A DNA stretch of 64,000 nt from JACCZX01 sp963729165 (GTDB lineage Bacteria > Pseudomonadota > Gammaproteobacteria > Burkholderiales > Burkholderiaceae_F). Every line of letters begins with the position of its first letter. Position 1 is the first letter of the stretch. Below, in pieces: positions 24,952-31,509 of the stretch. The DNA lies in the NCBI GenBank assembly GCA_963729165.1, contig CAVSMM010000007.1:186001-250000 (forward strand), read 5' to 3'. The translations under genes and the position numbers were made by a program. Under the pieces are notes generated by a model that was given only the letters and a program-made list of their open reading frames with translations, searched no databases and was not told the DNA's origin.

Positions 24952-25064
24952 GTTTTTACGCCGGGAAGTCCATCGACCTTCTGCGACCTTCTGTAAAGAC
25001 AGCCCGGCGAGGCGCAAGCGCCATTCCTGCGGATGCTTTTCGCGCGGCCCTTTCGATTTCGAAT

Positions 25065-25080
25065 AGGCATGCGGTTTGCG
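25065..25080 (+). promoter_or_regulatory. Sigma-54 promoter for the Gln/Gly/Ser-rich protein
   Basis: AGGCATGCGGTTTGCG contains GGCAT and TTGC with the ten-base spacing between GG and GC. It lies 67 bases upstream of the ATG at 25147. Confidence 0.6.
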
Positions 25081-25146
25081 GCACTACGATGGGCGATTGA
25101 GAGAGCGCTAGTGTTGGGCGCACGTCCATACCATAGGGAGTACCAC

Positions 25147-25605
25147 ATGACGAAGCAGAATCAGCAACAACCCCAGAACGAGAAGCAGCAGCAAGGCAGC
25201 TCGCGAGGGAAAAACCCCGATCAACAGGGCGGCCGAACCGCTCAAGGTCAGCCCGGCAACGCGCAGCAGTCGCAGGGGCAGCCTGGAGCACGTCAATCCG
25301 ATCAAGGCAGTAACCGCCAGTCTTCAGAGTCAGGTAAGGACAACGACCTGAAGGGCTCGCAGCGAGGTCAAACGACCAATCAACAGGGCTCGCGCTCCAG
25401 CGGCGACGAAGCGCCCGAGATGAGCGAGGCAGACGAGCAGGCGAACCCTTCGAGTGAGCGCCTGCGTCAAGGCGCACTTGACACTCAGTACGGCACCGAC
25501 AGCTCATCAAAGGTGGGGCAGCAGAGCACCCAGCCGCAAGGCGCGCAGTCGCCGACCGGCTCCGATCGCGACACGATGGGTGGTTCACGCAGCAAGGGCC
25601 GATAG
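25147..25605 (+). CDS. Gln/Gly/Ser-rich disordered hydrophilic protein
   Basis: A 152-residue protein starting MTKQNQQQPQNEKQQQGSSR, made mainly of Gln, Gly, Ser, Asn and charged residues with no hydrophobic stretch. The C-terminal third is more complex (EMSEADEQANPSSERLRQGA, TQYGTDSSSKVGQQ). Such hydrophilic proteins often accompany desiccation or osmotic stress genes, but no family is recognised. AGGGAG precedes the start, a sigma-54-type promoter lies upstream and a bidirectional terminator follows. Confidence 0.7.
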   Translation: MTKQNQQQPQNEKQQQGSSRGKNPDQQGGRTAQGQPGNAQQSQGQPGARQSDQGSNRQSSESGKDNDLKGSQRGQTTNQQGSRSSGDEAPEMSEADEQANPSSERLRQGALDTQYGTDSSSKVGQQSTQPQGAQSPTGSDRDTMGGSRSKGR

Positions 25606-25637
25606 GACGTCAAGCAACAGGCAATAGGACGTCAAAG

Positions 25638-25672
25638 TAAAAATGGGGACCTGTTGGGTCCCCATTTTTTTA
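25638..25672. terminator. Bidirectional intrinsic terminator between convergent genes
   Basis: AAAATGGGGACC and GGTCCCCATTTT flank a short TGTTG loop, with A-runs on one side and T-runs on the other. It serves both the Gln-rich gene (plus) and the small membrane protein gene (minus), whose stop codon lies in it. A short direct repeat, ATAGGACGTCAA, occurs at 25604 and 25626 just before it. Confidence 0.9.
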
Positions 25673-25855
25673 GGCGCCGGTGGTCGACGTTTGGTTTTGC
25701 GTTGGGTGCAGCTCCGACTCGCTTTCATCGGTGTCGCGCAAAAGGGGCTGCGATTGCAAGCGGGAAGATTCCAGCGACCGTTGGCTGGTGCGAACCGCGC
25801 GCGAGATGACGTACGCAATGCCTCCCAATAGCGCGGCGCGGACAAGTAGCGACAT
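25670..25855 (-). CDS. Small single-span membrane protein (61 aa)
   Basis: A 61-residue protein with one hydrophobic N-terminal segment (MSLLVRAALLGGIAYVISRA) and a polar tail. The start has a perfect AGGAGATG ribosome site. It is 25 bases downstream of the lipocalin fusion on the same strand and ends the DUF883-YqjE-lipocalin operon. No family is recognised. Confidence 0.65.
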   Translation of the reverse strand: MSLLVRAALLGGIAYVISRAVRTSQRSLESSRLQSQPLLRDTDESESELHPTQNQTSTTGA

Positions 25856-25880
25856 TTACATCTCCTTTACTGAACTTCGT

Positions 25881-26699
25881 TCAAATTTCAGCCGATGACG
25901 CCGACGTGTGCGGCGTATAGACCAGCGCGCTGGTATCGAATCCCTGCGCGCGCGCTTTGTTCATAAAGTCCTGATGCGCGGCGTCGGCAACAGCCGGTTG
26001 GCGCGACAAGAACCAAAGGTGTTTGCGATCGGCCGCCCCGACGATCGCTGTGCTGTAGTCGTCAGCGACATCGATGATCGTGTAATCCGACCAAACGAAC
26101 GGCAATACGTCGAGCGCCGAGTGAGAATATGAAATCTTGAACCGCGCTTGCGTGGCGTCGTCAGCAAGCTTCGCGCGGCCGGTCGAGCGCTTAATAGATC
26201 CATTTTCGCGGCGACACAAGCTAAGCAGGCGAAGGCCGTCGTCGGTCCGCGCGTAAGTCACGCGCGCGTCAGAGACACAATCTTTGTCCTGCCGGTCCGG
26301 GAGGCGCGCTACCTCAAACCAGCTTCCTACAAAGCGATCCAGATCCACGTGCGCCGCGCTCGCCAACGCCTTCTTCGCCTTTTTCGCCATAACGGCAGCA
26401 ACGAGCGCGCTAGCTGCTGTTACCGCTTGTGGACCGAGCGCCGAAATATAGGGACCGTAGGCGCGGAACCATGCGCCAACTCCCTGTCCACGCACGCGAT
26501 CCTTCGGCACCTTGCGCCGTGCGCGCAGCACCTGTCGCAACAACACCGCCGCGCCGGCAGCACCCATGATGGTCGGACCTTTGGAACGCCAATGCGCGCG
26601 CAGCGCCCGGCCTGTGTTGGCCGCGCGCTGATCGGCAACACGTACGGCCTTCTCAGCCGCCTCGATGTCGATTCTCAATGCTTCAAGCGCGATGGCCAT
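25881..26699 (-). CDS. YqjK-like/lipocalin (Blc) fusion protein
   Basis: A 272-residue protein in two parts. Residues 1-115 are Ala/Arg-rich helices with a hydrophobic segment (GPTIMGAAGAAVLL) and resemble YqjK-type proteins in the third position of yqjD-yqjE-yqjK operons. Residues about 118-265 are a bacterial lipocalin: FVGSWFEVARLPDRQDKDC (GxWxE/Y motif), DDGLRLLSLCRR, VLPFVWSDYTIIDVADDYS and LWFLSRQPAV. Blc lipocalins bind lysophospholipids or fatty acids. Here the first part could anchor it to the inner membrane. It overlaps the YqjE-like gene by 17 bases. Confidence 0.8.
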   Translation of the reverse strand: MAIALEALRIDIEAAEKAVRVADQRAANTGRALRAHWRSKGPTIMGAAGAAVLLRQVLRARRKVPKDRVRGQGVGAWFRAYGPYISALGPQAVTAASALVAAVMAKKAKKALASAAHVDLDRFVGSWFEVARLPDRQDKDCVSDARVTYARTDDGLRLLSLCRRENGSIKRSTGRAKLADDATQARFKISYSHSALDVLPFVWSDYTIIDVADDYSTAIVGAADRKHLWFLSRQPAVADAAHQDFMNKARAQGFDTSALVYTPHTSASSAEI

Positions 26700-27228
26700 C
26701 GGGCGTGCCTGCCGAGTCGGCTTTTTCTAGGGTGCGGCGCGTGGCCGCGAACGTCAGGTTGTCGACCATCGACCGTATCGCGCGCACCAACAAGAATGCG
26801 CCAACCGCGTGTAACGCGATAGCAGCGATCGCGGCAACGATCCACGGCACGCCCGCCGACACTGCGCCATAGATCAGCGCACCGATCAAAATCAACCACG
26901 CCGTCACGCCAAGAAGCGCAGCGGCGGTCGCAAACGCGAGCATGTAAGCAGCAGACCACGCCGCGCGCTTTGCCTCGAGCTCAAACAAGTGGAAACGCGC
27001 GCTAAAAGCTGCCCTCAATTCACTGATGAATTGTGAAAGACGGGGACGCATCGGAGATGGCTCACCATGCGCGGTGCGCGAGCGAGTTTTCCGCTCGAAC
27101 TCGCCTGCGTTTGCTGTAAAGCCTCGCTCCGCGCGCGAAGCGTGTTCCGGCCGCGAATGCCTCGTGCCTTCCGGTCCAGCAGGCGGCGGCGCGCCGCCTG
27201 ACCCCGCGGTGTCGCGCGCGATGTCCAC
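26683..27228 (-). CDS. YqjE-like (phage holin family, DUF1469) membrane protein
   Basis: The core is MRPRLSQFISELRAAFSARF, an amphipathic helix, then two membrane helices (AAYMLAFATAAALLGVTAWL and PWIVAAIAAIALHAVGAFLL) as in YqjE. The best ribosome site (CGAGG) precedes a GTG at 27228, giving 181 residues with a Pro/Gly-rich N-terminal extension. An internal ATG at 27051 would give the usual family length (122 aa). The gene lies between DUF883 and the lipocalin fusion, matching yqjD-yqjE-yqjK order. Confidence 0.7.
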   Translation of the reverse strand: MDIARDTAGSGGAPPPAGPEGTRHSRPEHASRAERGFTANAGEFERKTRSRTAHGEPSPMRPRLSQFISELRAAFSARFHLFELEAKRAAWSAAYMLAFATAAALLGVTAWLILIGALIYGAVSAGVPWIVAAIAAIALHAVGAFLLVRAIRSMVDNLTFAATRRTLEKADSAGTPDGHRA

Positions 27229-27248
27229 AGAGTCCAGCCTCGTTGAAG

Positions 27249-27587
27249 CTAGCGAGACAAGCGGCCGATCAGCAAGCCTGCGAGCAAAGCGATACCAACC
27301 ACCGCCAGCGGATGCGCGCGGATTTGATCGCGAGCCGACTCGGCCCACTCTTCTTCCATCGCCATGAAGTCGTCGTACTTTGCGTATAGCGTGTCTTGCG
27401 CATCAGCTGCGGTCGACTTCGCGCGATCAAGTAGCGGCGCGGCTTTGGCGGCCAGGCGATCCACCGTTTCATGTGCGCCCTGTGCCACACGGTCGACCGT
27501 ACTGTGCGCACGATCGGCCGTTTGGTTCGCTTTTCCGGTGGTTCCCATCGTGCCGAAGTTGCCCGTGTTCGGGGTAGTCGTTTCCAT
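27249..27587 (-). CDS. DUF883 (ElaB/YqjD family) membrane-anchored protein
   Basis: A 112-residue protein with a hydrophilic helical body (VDRVAQGAHETVDRLAAKAA) and a C-terminal anchor with the family pattern IRAHPLAVVGIALLAGLLIG then RLSR. YqjD and ElaB tether ribosomes to the inner membrane in stationary phase in E. coli. The start at 27587 follows AGGGAGC. It is the first gene of the operon that continues through YqjE-like and lipocalin genes to 25670. Confidence 0.9.
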   Translation of the reverse strand: METTTPNTGNFGTMGTTGKANQTADRAHSTVDRVAQGAHETVDRLAAKAAPLLDRAKSTAADAQDTLYAKYDDFMAMEEEWAESARDQIRAHPLAVVGIALLAGLLIGRLSR

Positions 27588-27656
27588 CTGTGCTCCCTAT
27601 GTTAATTTTTTCGGATTACGTCGTGTTCGGAGTGAAGTCAAGCCAAGAGCTTGCCT

Positions 27657-27671
27657 GCAACGAGCCGGCCC
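27657..27671 (-). promoter_or_regulatory. Possible sigma-54 promoter for the DUF883 operon
   Basis: The minus strand reads GGGCCGGCTCGTTGC: GG and GC are ten bases apart and the -12 TTGC is exact, but the -24 half reads GGCCG rather than GGCAC. It is 70 bases upstream of the start codon. This is the weakest of the set. Confidence 0.4.
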
Positions 27672-27683
27672 TTGGTCGTGCAT

Positions 27684-27956
27684 CTAGCGAACAGAGCCGC
27701 GCCGAAACAAGTTGACTATTGCGAGCAAGATAACGGCGCCGATCAGCGACACGACAAGCGCGCCAAAGCTAAACGCATCCTGGTTGATCGACGGCATGCC
27801 AAGCAGCGGCGAGATCAACCATCCACCGAGAGCCGCACCGACGATGCCCACAATAATGTTTAGAAAAATGCCTTGTTGCGCGTCGGTCCGCATGATGAGA
27901 CTGGCCAGCCAGCCCACGACGCCGCCCACGATCAGCCACACGATGAAATTGATCAT
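27684..27956 (-). CDS. GlsB/YeaQ/YmgE family stress-response membrane protein
   Basis: A 90-residue protein of the transglycosylase-associated family, starting MINFIVWLIVGGVVGWLASL, with three hydrophobic helices and conserved glycines (NIIVGIVGAALGGWL). Family members are induced by general stress in many bacteria, with no known enzymatic role. The ATG at 27956 follows GAGGTAAC. A sigma-54-type promoter is about 100 bases upstream, divergent from the one that drives the gene at 28177. Confidence 0.9.
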   Translation of the reverse strand: MINFIVWLIVGGVVGWLASLIMRTDAQQGIFLNIIVGIVGAALGGWLISPLLGMPSINQDAFSFGALVVSLIGAVILLAIVNLFRRGSVR

Positions 27957-28052
27957 TTTGTTACCTCGAGTTGGTTGGTTAAGTGCGCCGGTTAACAAAC
28001 TTTTAAAATAACGGACCGCGAGACCAGCACGCGAACCGCACGCTCGCAACAA

Positions 28053-28067
28053 GCAAAGCTTATGCCT
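28053..28067 (-). promoter_or_regulatory. Sigma-54 promoter for the GlsB-family gene
   Basis: The minus strand reads AGGCATAAGCTTTGC, with GGCAT and TTGC in the correct register. The predicted leader is about 85 bases. It is divergent from the site at 28121-28136. Confidence 0.6.
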
Positions 28068-28120
28068 GTTGGTTCGGGTCTGTACTCCTTGATCCGGTCG
28101 GGGTGCTGGCACACAATGCC

Positions 28121-28136
28121 TGGCACGTACGTTGCT
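28121..28136 (+). promoter_or_regulatory. Consensus sigma-54 promoter for the 79-residue gene
   Basis: TGGCACGTACGTTGCT matches the consensus TGGCACG-N4-TTGCW at every defined position. It is 41 bases before the ATG at 28177, so the transcript leader would be about 30 bases. Confidence 0.85.
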
Positions 28137-28176
28137 TTGTGGACAACGCGAGTCCAAAGACCACGTGGAGCGACCC

Positions 28177-28416
28177 ATGAAAACATCGAACAAAACGCGA
28201 GTTAAGAAATCGGCTGCGAAGTCGAACCGCAACGAGTTTTTGCTGGCGCAGTTGGGTAAGGGATGCTGGGTCGTCGGATATCAGGGACGGCTGATCGCGG
28301 GAGCAGTGCTGAGTTCGTTGCCTGCTGCGGCCGCTTATGCAGCGGACCTGGCGCACGCGTTTGGCAGTCACAACTTCTTTCTTACCGTCGTAGAGGCCGG
28401 TCGCCACGTTGTGTAG
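28177..28416 (+). CDS. Hypothetical protein (79 aa) behind a consensus sigma-54 promoter
   Basis: A 79-residue protein: a Lys/Arg/Asn-rich N-terminus (MKTSNKTRVKKSAAKSNRNE), then FLLAQLGKGCWVVGYQGRLI and a mildly hydrophobic Ala-rich stretch (VLSSLPAAAAYAADLAHAFG). There is no clear signal peptide or known domain. GTGGAG precedes the start. A perfect sigma-54 promoter is directly upstream and the intact NtrC-type regulator gene is 157 bases downstream, so it is the best candidate for a primary target of that regulator. Confidence 0.7.
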   Translation: MKTSNKTRVKKSAAKSNRNEFLLAQLGKGCWVVGYQGRLIAGAVLSSLPAAAAYAADLAHAFGSHNFFLTVVEAGRHVV

Positions 28417-28456
28417 CGCGTAAGGCTTGATCGCCCCATCAGTCGCAGGGTGATTC

Positions 28457-28492
28457 GTCGGTCGACCTTCGGTCGGCCGACATTTCCTTTGT
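28457..28492 (+). terminator. Probable intrinsic terminator upstream of the second NtrC-type regulator
   Basis: GTCGGTCGACC and GGTCGGCCGAC form an 11-bp stem with one wobble around a TTC loop, followed by a T-rich stretch (ATTTCCTTTGTCTT). It would end the transcript of the 79-residue gene. Confidence 0.5.
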
Positions 28493-28572
28493 CTTCTCGG
28501 CATAGCCGGTGTGATGCCCAACTCGGGTATTGTGGGGGTCTGCACAGGGGAAAGGTACAGGGGAAGAAAGTA

Positions 28573-29955
28573 ATGAGTCACGCGCTAATCGTCGATGACG
28601 ATGCCGACACGGCGGAGATGTTGGCGGAGCTCGTCGCGAGCCAAGGATTTACGGCGGCCACGGCGCGAACAATGCGCGACGCGCGCCGGGAGTTGGCGAC
28701 CAACGTTCCCGATGTCGTGTTTCTCGATCTCGTGCTGCCCGATGGCAAGGGGATCGAATTGTTCAACGACAAGGCCGCCCTTGCCGATACCGAAGTGGTA
28801 TTGATCACCGGACATGCGAGCCTGGAGACGTCCATCGAGGCGTTGCGTCTGGGCGCCGCTGATTATTTGATCAAGCCTGTCAGTCCCGGCCAGGTGCAGG
28901 GAATTCTGGAACGTGTCATGCGTCCGGGCGAGCTTCAGGCAGAAATCTCAGGATTGCGTACCGAGCTCGATCGCAGCGGCCGGTTTGGCGATATGTGGGG
29001 TGGATCGGCCTCGATGAAGCGTGTGTACGAACAAGTATCGCGGGTCGCGGCAACCGCAGTGACTGTGCTGATACAGGGTGAGAGCGGGACGGGTAAAGAG
29101 TTGGTCGCCCAGACCATTCATTCGCTAAGCCGGCGGCGCGGTAGGCCGTTTCTCGCGATTAATTGCGGAGCAATTTCTCCGCATTTGATGGAAAGCGAGA
29201 TCTTCGGGCACGAGAAGGGAAGCTTCACCGGCGCCAATCGGCAACATCTTGGCTTCTTTGAACGAGCCCACGGCGGGACCTTGTTCCTGGATGAAGTGAC
29301 TGAAATGCCGGCGGATCTGCAGGTCAAACTACTTCGGGTCCTGGAAACCGGAACGTTCAATCGCGTCGGATCGACAGAAACGCAACGCGCTGACGTCCGG
29401 GTATTGGGCGCGACGAATCGAGTACCCGAGCGCGCGGTGGCCGATGGCAAGTTGCGCGAAGACCTGCTCTACCGCCTGAACGTGTTTCCGATACGTCTGC
29501 CGCCGCTGCGCGAGCGCCGCGAAGACATTGCGTTGCTCGCCGAGCACTTCCTGGCAGAAATCTGCAAGGAAGAGGGCAAAGACAAGCGCTTCAGCAAGAG
29601 CGCCTACGAGCGGCTGAATGAGTACGACTGGCCGGGTAACGTGCGTGAGTTGCGCAATGTCGTGCAGCGTGCGTACGTGATGGCCACCGGTTCAACCATT
29701 AGCGATGATTGGCTGGAGCTTCAGTCGGCGCGCGCGACCGAATCCGGTGAGCCATCGATCTTGTCGGTTCGTGTAGGGACCACGCTGGCAGAGGCGGAAC
29801 GCTCGCTGATCTTCGCCACGCTGGAGCATTTCGAGGGTCACAAGGAGCGCACCGCGGCTGCGCTCGGAGTTAGCCTGAAGACACTCTATAACCGCCTTAA
29901 GGAATATGGGGCCGAAGGCGCGCCTCCGCCGGCTAAAGAGCGTCGCGCCGCCTAG
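28573..29955 (+). CDS. Orphan NtrC-family sigma-54 activator, intact GSFTGA
   Basis: A 460-residue receiver-AAA+-Fis regulator starting at ATG 28573 (MSHALIVDDDADTAEMLAEL). The receiver Asp (LDLVLPDG) and Lys (IKPVSP) are present. The AAA+ domain has GESGTGKE, GSFTGA for sigma-54 contact, LFLDEVTEM (Walker B) and LPPLRERREDI. The DNA-binding end is RTAAALGVSLKTLYNRLKEY. It is closely similar to the regulator at 13740, including the unusual ISPHLMESE-type stretch, and likewise has no adjacent kinase. It lies between two sigma-54-driven genes (28177 and 30127) and is the likely activator of the local promoters. Confidence 0.92.
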   Translation: MSHALIVDDDADTAEMLAELVASQGFTAATARTMRDARRELATNVPDVVFLDLVLPDGKGIELFNDKAALADTEVVLITGHASLETSIEALRLGAADYLIKPVSPGQVQGILERVMRPGELQAEISGLRTELDRSGRFGDMWGGSASMKRVYEQVSRVAATAVTVLIQGESGTGKELVAQTIHSLSRRRGRPFLAINCGAISPHLMESEIFGHEKGSFTGANRQHLGFFERAHGGTLFLDEVTEMPADLQVKLLRVLETGTFNRVGSTETQRADVRVLGATNRVPERAVADGKLREDLLYRLNVFPIRLPPLRERREDIALLAEHFLAEICKEEGKDKRFSKSAYERLNEYDWPGNVRELRNVVQRAYVMATGSTISDDWLELQSARATESGEPSILSVRVGTTLAEAERSLIFATLEHFEGHKERTAAALGVSLKTLYNRLKEYGAEGAPPPAKERRAA

Positions 29956-30003
29956 GCGCACAACTTAACCGCGGCCCTTTCTGCGGCCGCTGCGCTGCTG
30001 CGC

Positions 30004-30019
30004 AGGCACGCTGCTTGCC
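30004..30019 (+). promoter_or_regulatory. Sigma-54 promoter for the second BON lipoprotein
   Basis: AGGCACGCTGCTTGCC gives GGCACG and TTGC with GG and GC ten bases apart. It lies 108 bases before the ATG at 30127, between the activator gene and the BON gene. Confidence 0.7.
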
Positions 30020-30126
30020 GAACCACATGAGCCTGGGTACGCCAAGCTGGAATTAGCGCTAGGCACGGGGCCCAACGACATGCAAGCCGGGGCTCATATC
30101 AACTTATCCAAATGAGGAGCCACAAC

Positions 30127-30570
30127 ATGCAGACAGCTGCACGTCAAACATTACTAGCAGTGGTAGTAGCCGCTGCCGCTTTTGCTCTTGGTGCATGCAA
30201 TCGATCGGAGCGCCAAGAGGTTCGCACGGAAGCCAAGCAGGCAACCAATACTGCTGCCAATGTCGTCGACAACGCCGCGCTGACTTCTAAGGTCAAGGCT
30301 GCGTTGATCGCGGACGAGATGGTTAAAGGTACGCAAATCAATGTGGATTCGACCGGCGGCGTCGTCAAGCTCACGGGCACCGTTGATTCACCGGGCCAGG
30401 TAGCTCGCGCGGTCGAAGTCGCCAAGGGCGTTCAGGGCGTGCAACGGGTTGAGAACAACCTGGTCGCGAGCGCCAGTGCCGCCCCGGGCGTGGTGCCGGG
30501 CACGCAGCCGCCGGGCACTTCGCCTGCGGCCACACCGGCGCCCAACACCATGACGCCGGCCAAGAAGTAA
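30127..30570 (+). CDS. BON-domain lipoprotein, copy 2
   Basis: A 147-residue lipoprotein. The signal MQTAARQTLLAVVVAAAAFA ends at lipobox ALGAC. A BON domain follows (DNAALTSKVKAALIADEMVK ... INVDSTGGVVKLTGTV ... AVEVAKGVQGVQRVENNLV), and then a Pro/Ala/Thr-rich tail. It resembles the BON lipoprotein at 13330 but is longer. The start at 30127 follows GAGGAG; an in-frame ATG at 30112 lacks a site. A perfect GC-rich hairpin (GCGACGCGGC/GCCGCGTCGC) follows the gene. Confidence 0.9.
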   Translation: MQTAARQTLLAVVVAAAAFALGACNRSERQEVRTEAKQATNTAANVVDNAALTSKVKAALIADEMVKGTQINVDSTGGVVKLTGTVDSPGQVARAVEVAKGVQGVQRVENNLVASASAAPGVVPGTQPPGTSPAATPAPNTMTPAKK

Positions 30571-30643
30571 GCGTCTTGTAATAGGTATCTTTGTCTGAGC
30601 GACGCGGCCCACAAAGCCGCGTCGCCCTAACTTGGAGAAGGTG

Positions 30644-30907
30644 ATGGCTGACAACCGAAGAGAAAAGGCAGGCGAAGTGCAAGGCGAAGGGGATTACAAA
30701 GCTGCGCGTCGCTACAACGAAGCGACGCGAGAGTTTGCCAAGGACGAAGACGTGGCTGAAGCTGCTCGCGATGCAGAGCCGAAAGACGCTCAAGAAGAAC
30801 AGCAAATCGAGCACGCTGAGCAGTCGGGTAGGGAGCGAGCGAAAGATGAAGATCCGCTGCTCGATCGGCCCGAGGACATCGAGACCGGCAAAAGCAGCCG
30901 GAAGTAG
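30644..30907 (+). CDS. Acidic hydrophilic stress-type protein (87 aa)
   Basis: An 87-residue, very charged protein (MADNRREKAGEVQGEGDYKA) with no hydrophobic residues to speak of. It resembles small hydrophilic proteins of unknown function found next to stress genes in Burkholderiales (pattern GEGDYKAARRYNEATREF). The ribosome site is GGAGAAGG. It is 73 bases after the BON gene and may share its sigma-54 promoter unless the intervening hairpin stops transcription. Confidence 0.75.
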   Translation: MADNRREKAGEVQGEGDYKAARRYNEATREFAKDEDVAEAARDAEPKDAQEEQQIEHAEQSGRERAKDEDPLLDRPEDIETGKSSRK

Positions 30908-30960
30908 CAGCGTTTCGCGTTGCGCTGTTGTTTGTTCGTAGTGGCTTAAGCTTTCGCGTC

Positions 30961-31509
30961 ATGAGCAAAGCTTTCATCAAAGAAGCCGACGATGAAGACG
31001 ACGAAGAGCTTGAGGTGCCGCAAGTTGCGGGTGTACGCAACTACATCACTCCCGATGGGTACAACCGGCTGAAGCAGGAGCTGGTTCAGTTATTAAACGT
31101 CGAGCGGCCGGAAGTCGTACGCACGGTATCGTGGGCCGCGTCGAACGGCGATCGATCGGAAAACGGCGATTACATCTACGGCAAGAAACGGCTGCGCGAA
31201 ATCGACCGCCGCATTCGGTTCTTGACCAAGCGACTCGACGTGGCAGAGGTGGTTGACTCCAACGCGCGGGAGGTCACCGATCAGATTTTTTTCGGCGCAA
31301 CCGTGCGCTATGCCACTGAGAATGGCGCCGAAAACAGCGTGACGATCGTGGGCGTGGACGAGGTGAACCCCGCGCAGGGTTATGTCAGCTGGATCTCCCC
31401 GATCGCGGGCGCGCTTTTGAAGGCCTACCCGGGCGACACGGTGACGCTGCGTACGCCGGCGGGAACCGAGACGCTCGAGATTCTCGATGTGAGTTACGCA
31501 AGATCCTGA
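30961..31509 (+). CDS. greB: Transcription elongation factor GreB
   Basis: GreB rescues backtracked RNA polymerase by stimulating transcript cleavage. The 182-residue protein has an acidic N-terminal extension (EADDEDDEELEVPQ), the coiled coil with the acidic tip (NGDRSENGDYIYGKKRLREID, with the GreB-type DxxE contact) and the C-terminal FKBP-like domain (ENSVTIVGVDEVNPAQGYVSW). It converges with spoT with a 16-base overlap. Confidence 0.93.
   Translation: MSKAFIKEADDEDDEELEVPQVAGVRNYITPDGYNRLKQELVQLLNVERPEVVRTVSWAASNGDRSENGDYIYGKKRLREIDRRIRFLTKRLDVAEVVDSNAREVTDQIFFGATVRYATENGAENSVTIVGVDEVNPAQGYVSWISPIAGALLKAYPGDTVTLRTPAGTETLEILDVSYARS

Noticed and set aside
25010..25023. Possible minus-strand sigma-54 site for the pseudo-kinase gene
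   Set aside because: The spacing and TTGC are right, but the -24 half is GGAAT instead of GGCAC. I did not list it as a promoter.
30598..30625. Hairpin GCGACGCGGC/GCCGCGTCGC after the second BON gene as an intrinsic terminator
   Set aside because: The 10-bp stem is perfect but no T-run follows, so I do not call termination. It may stabilise the message.
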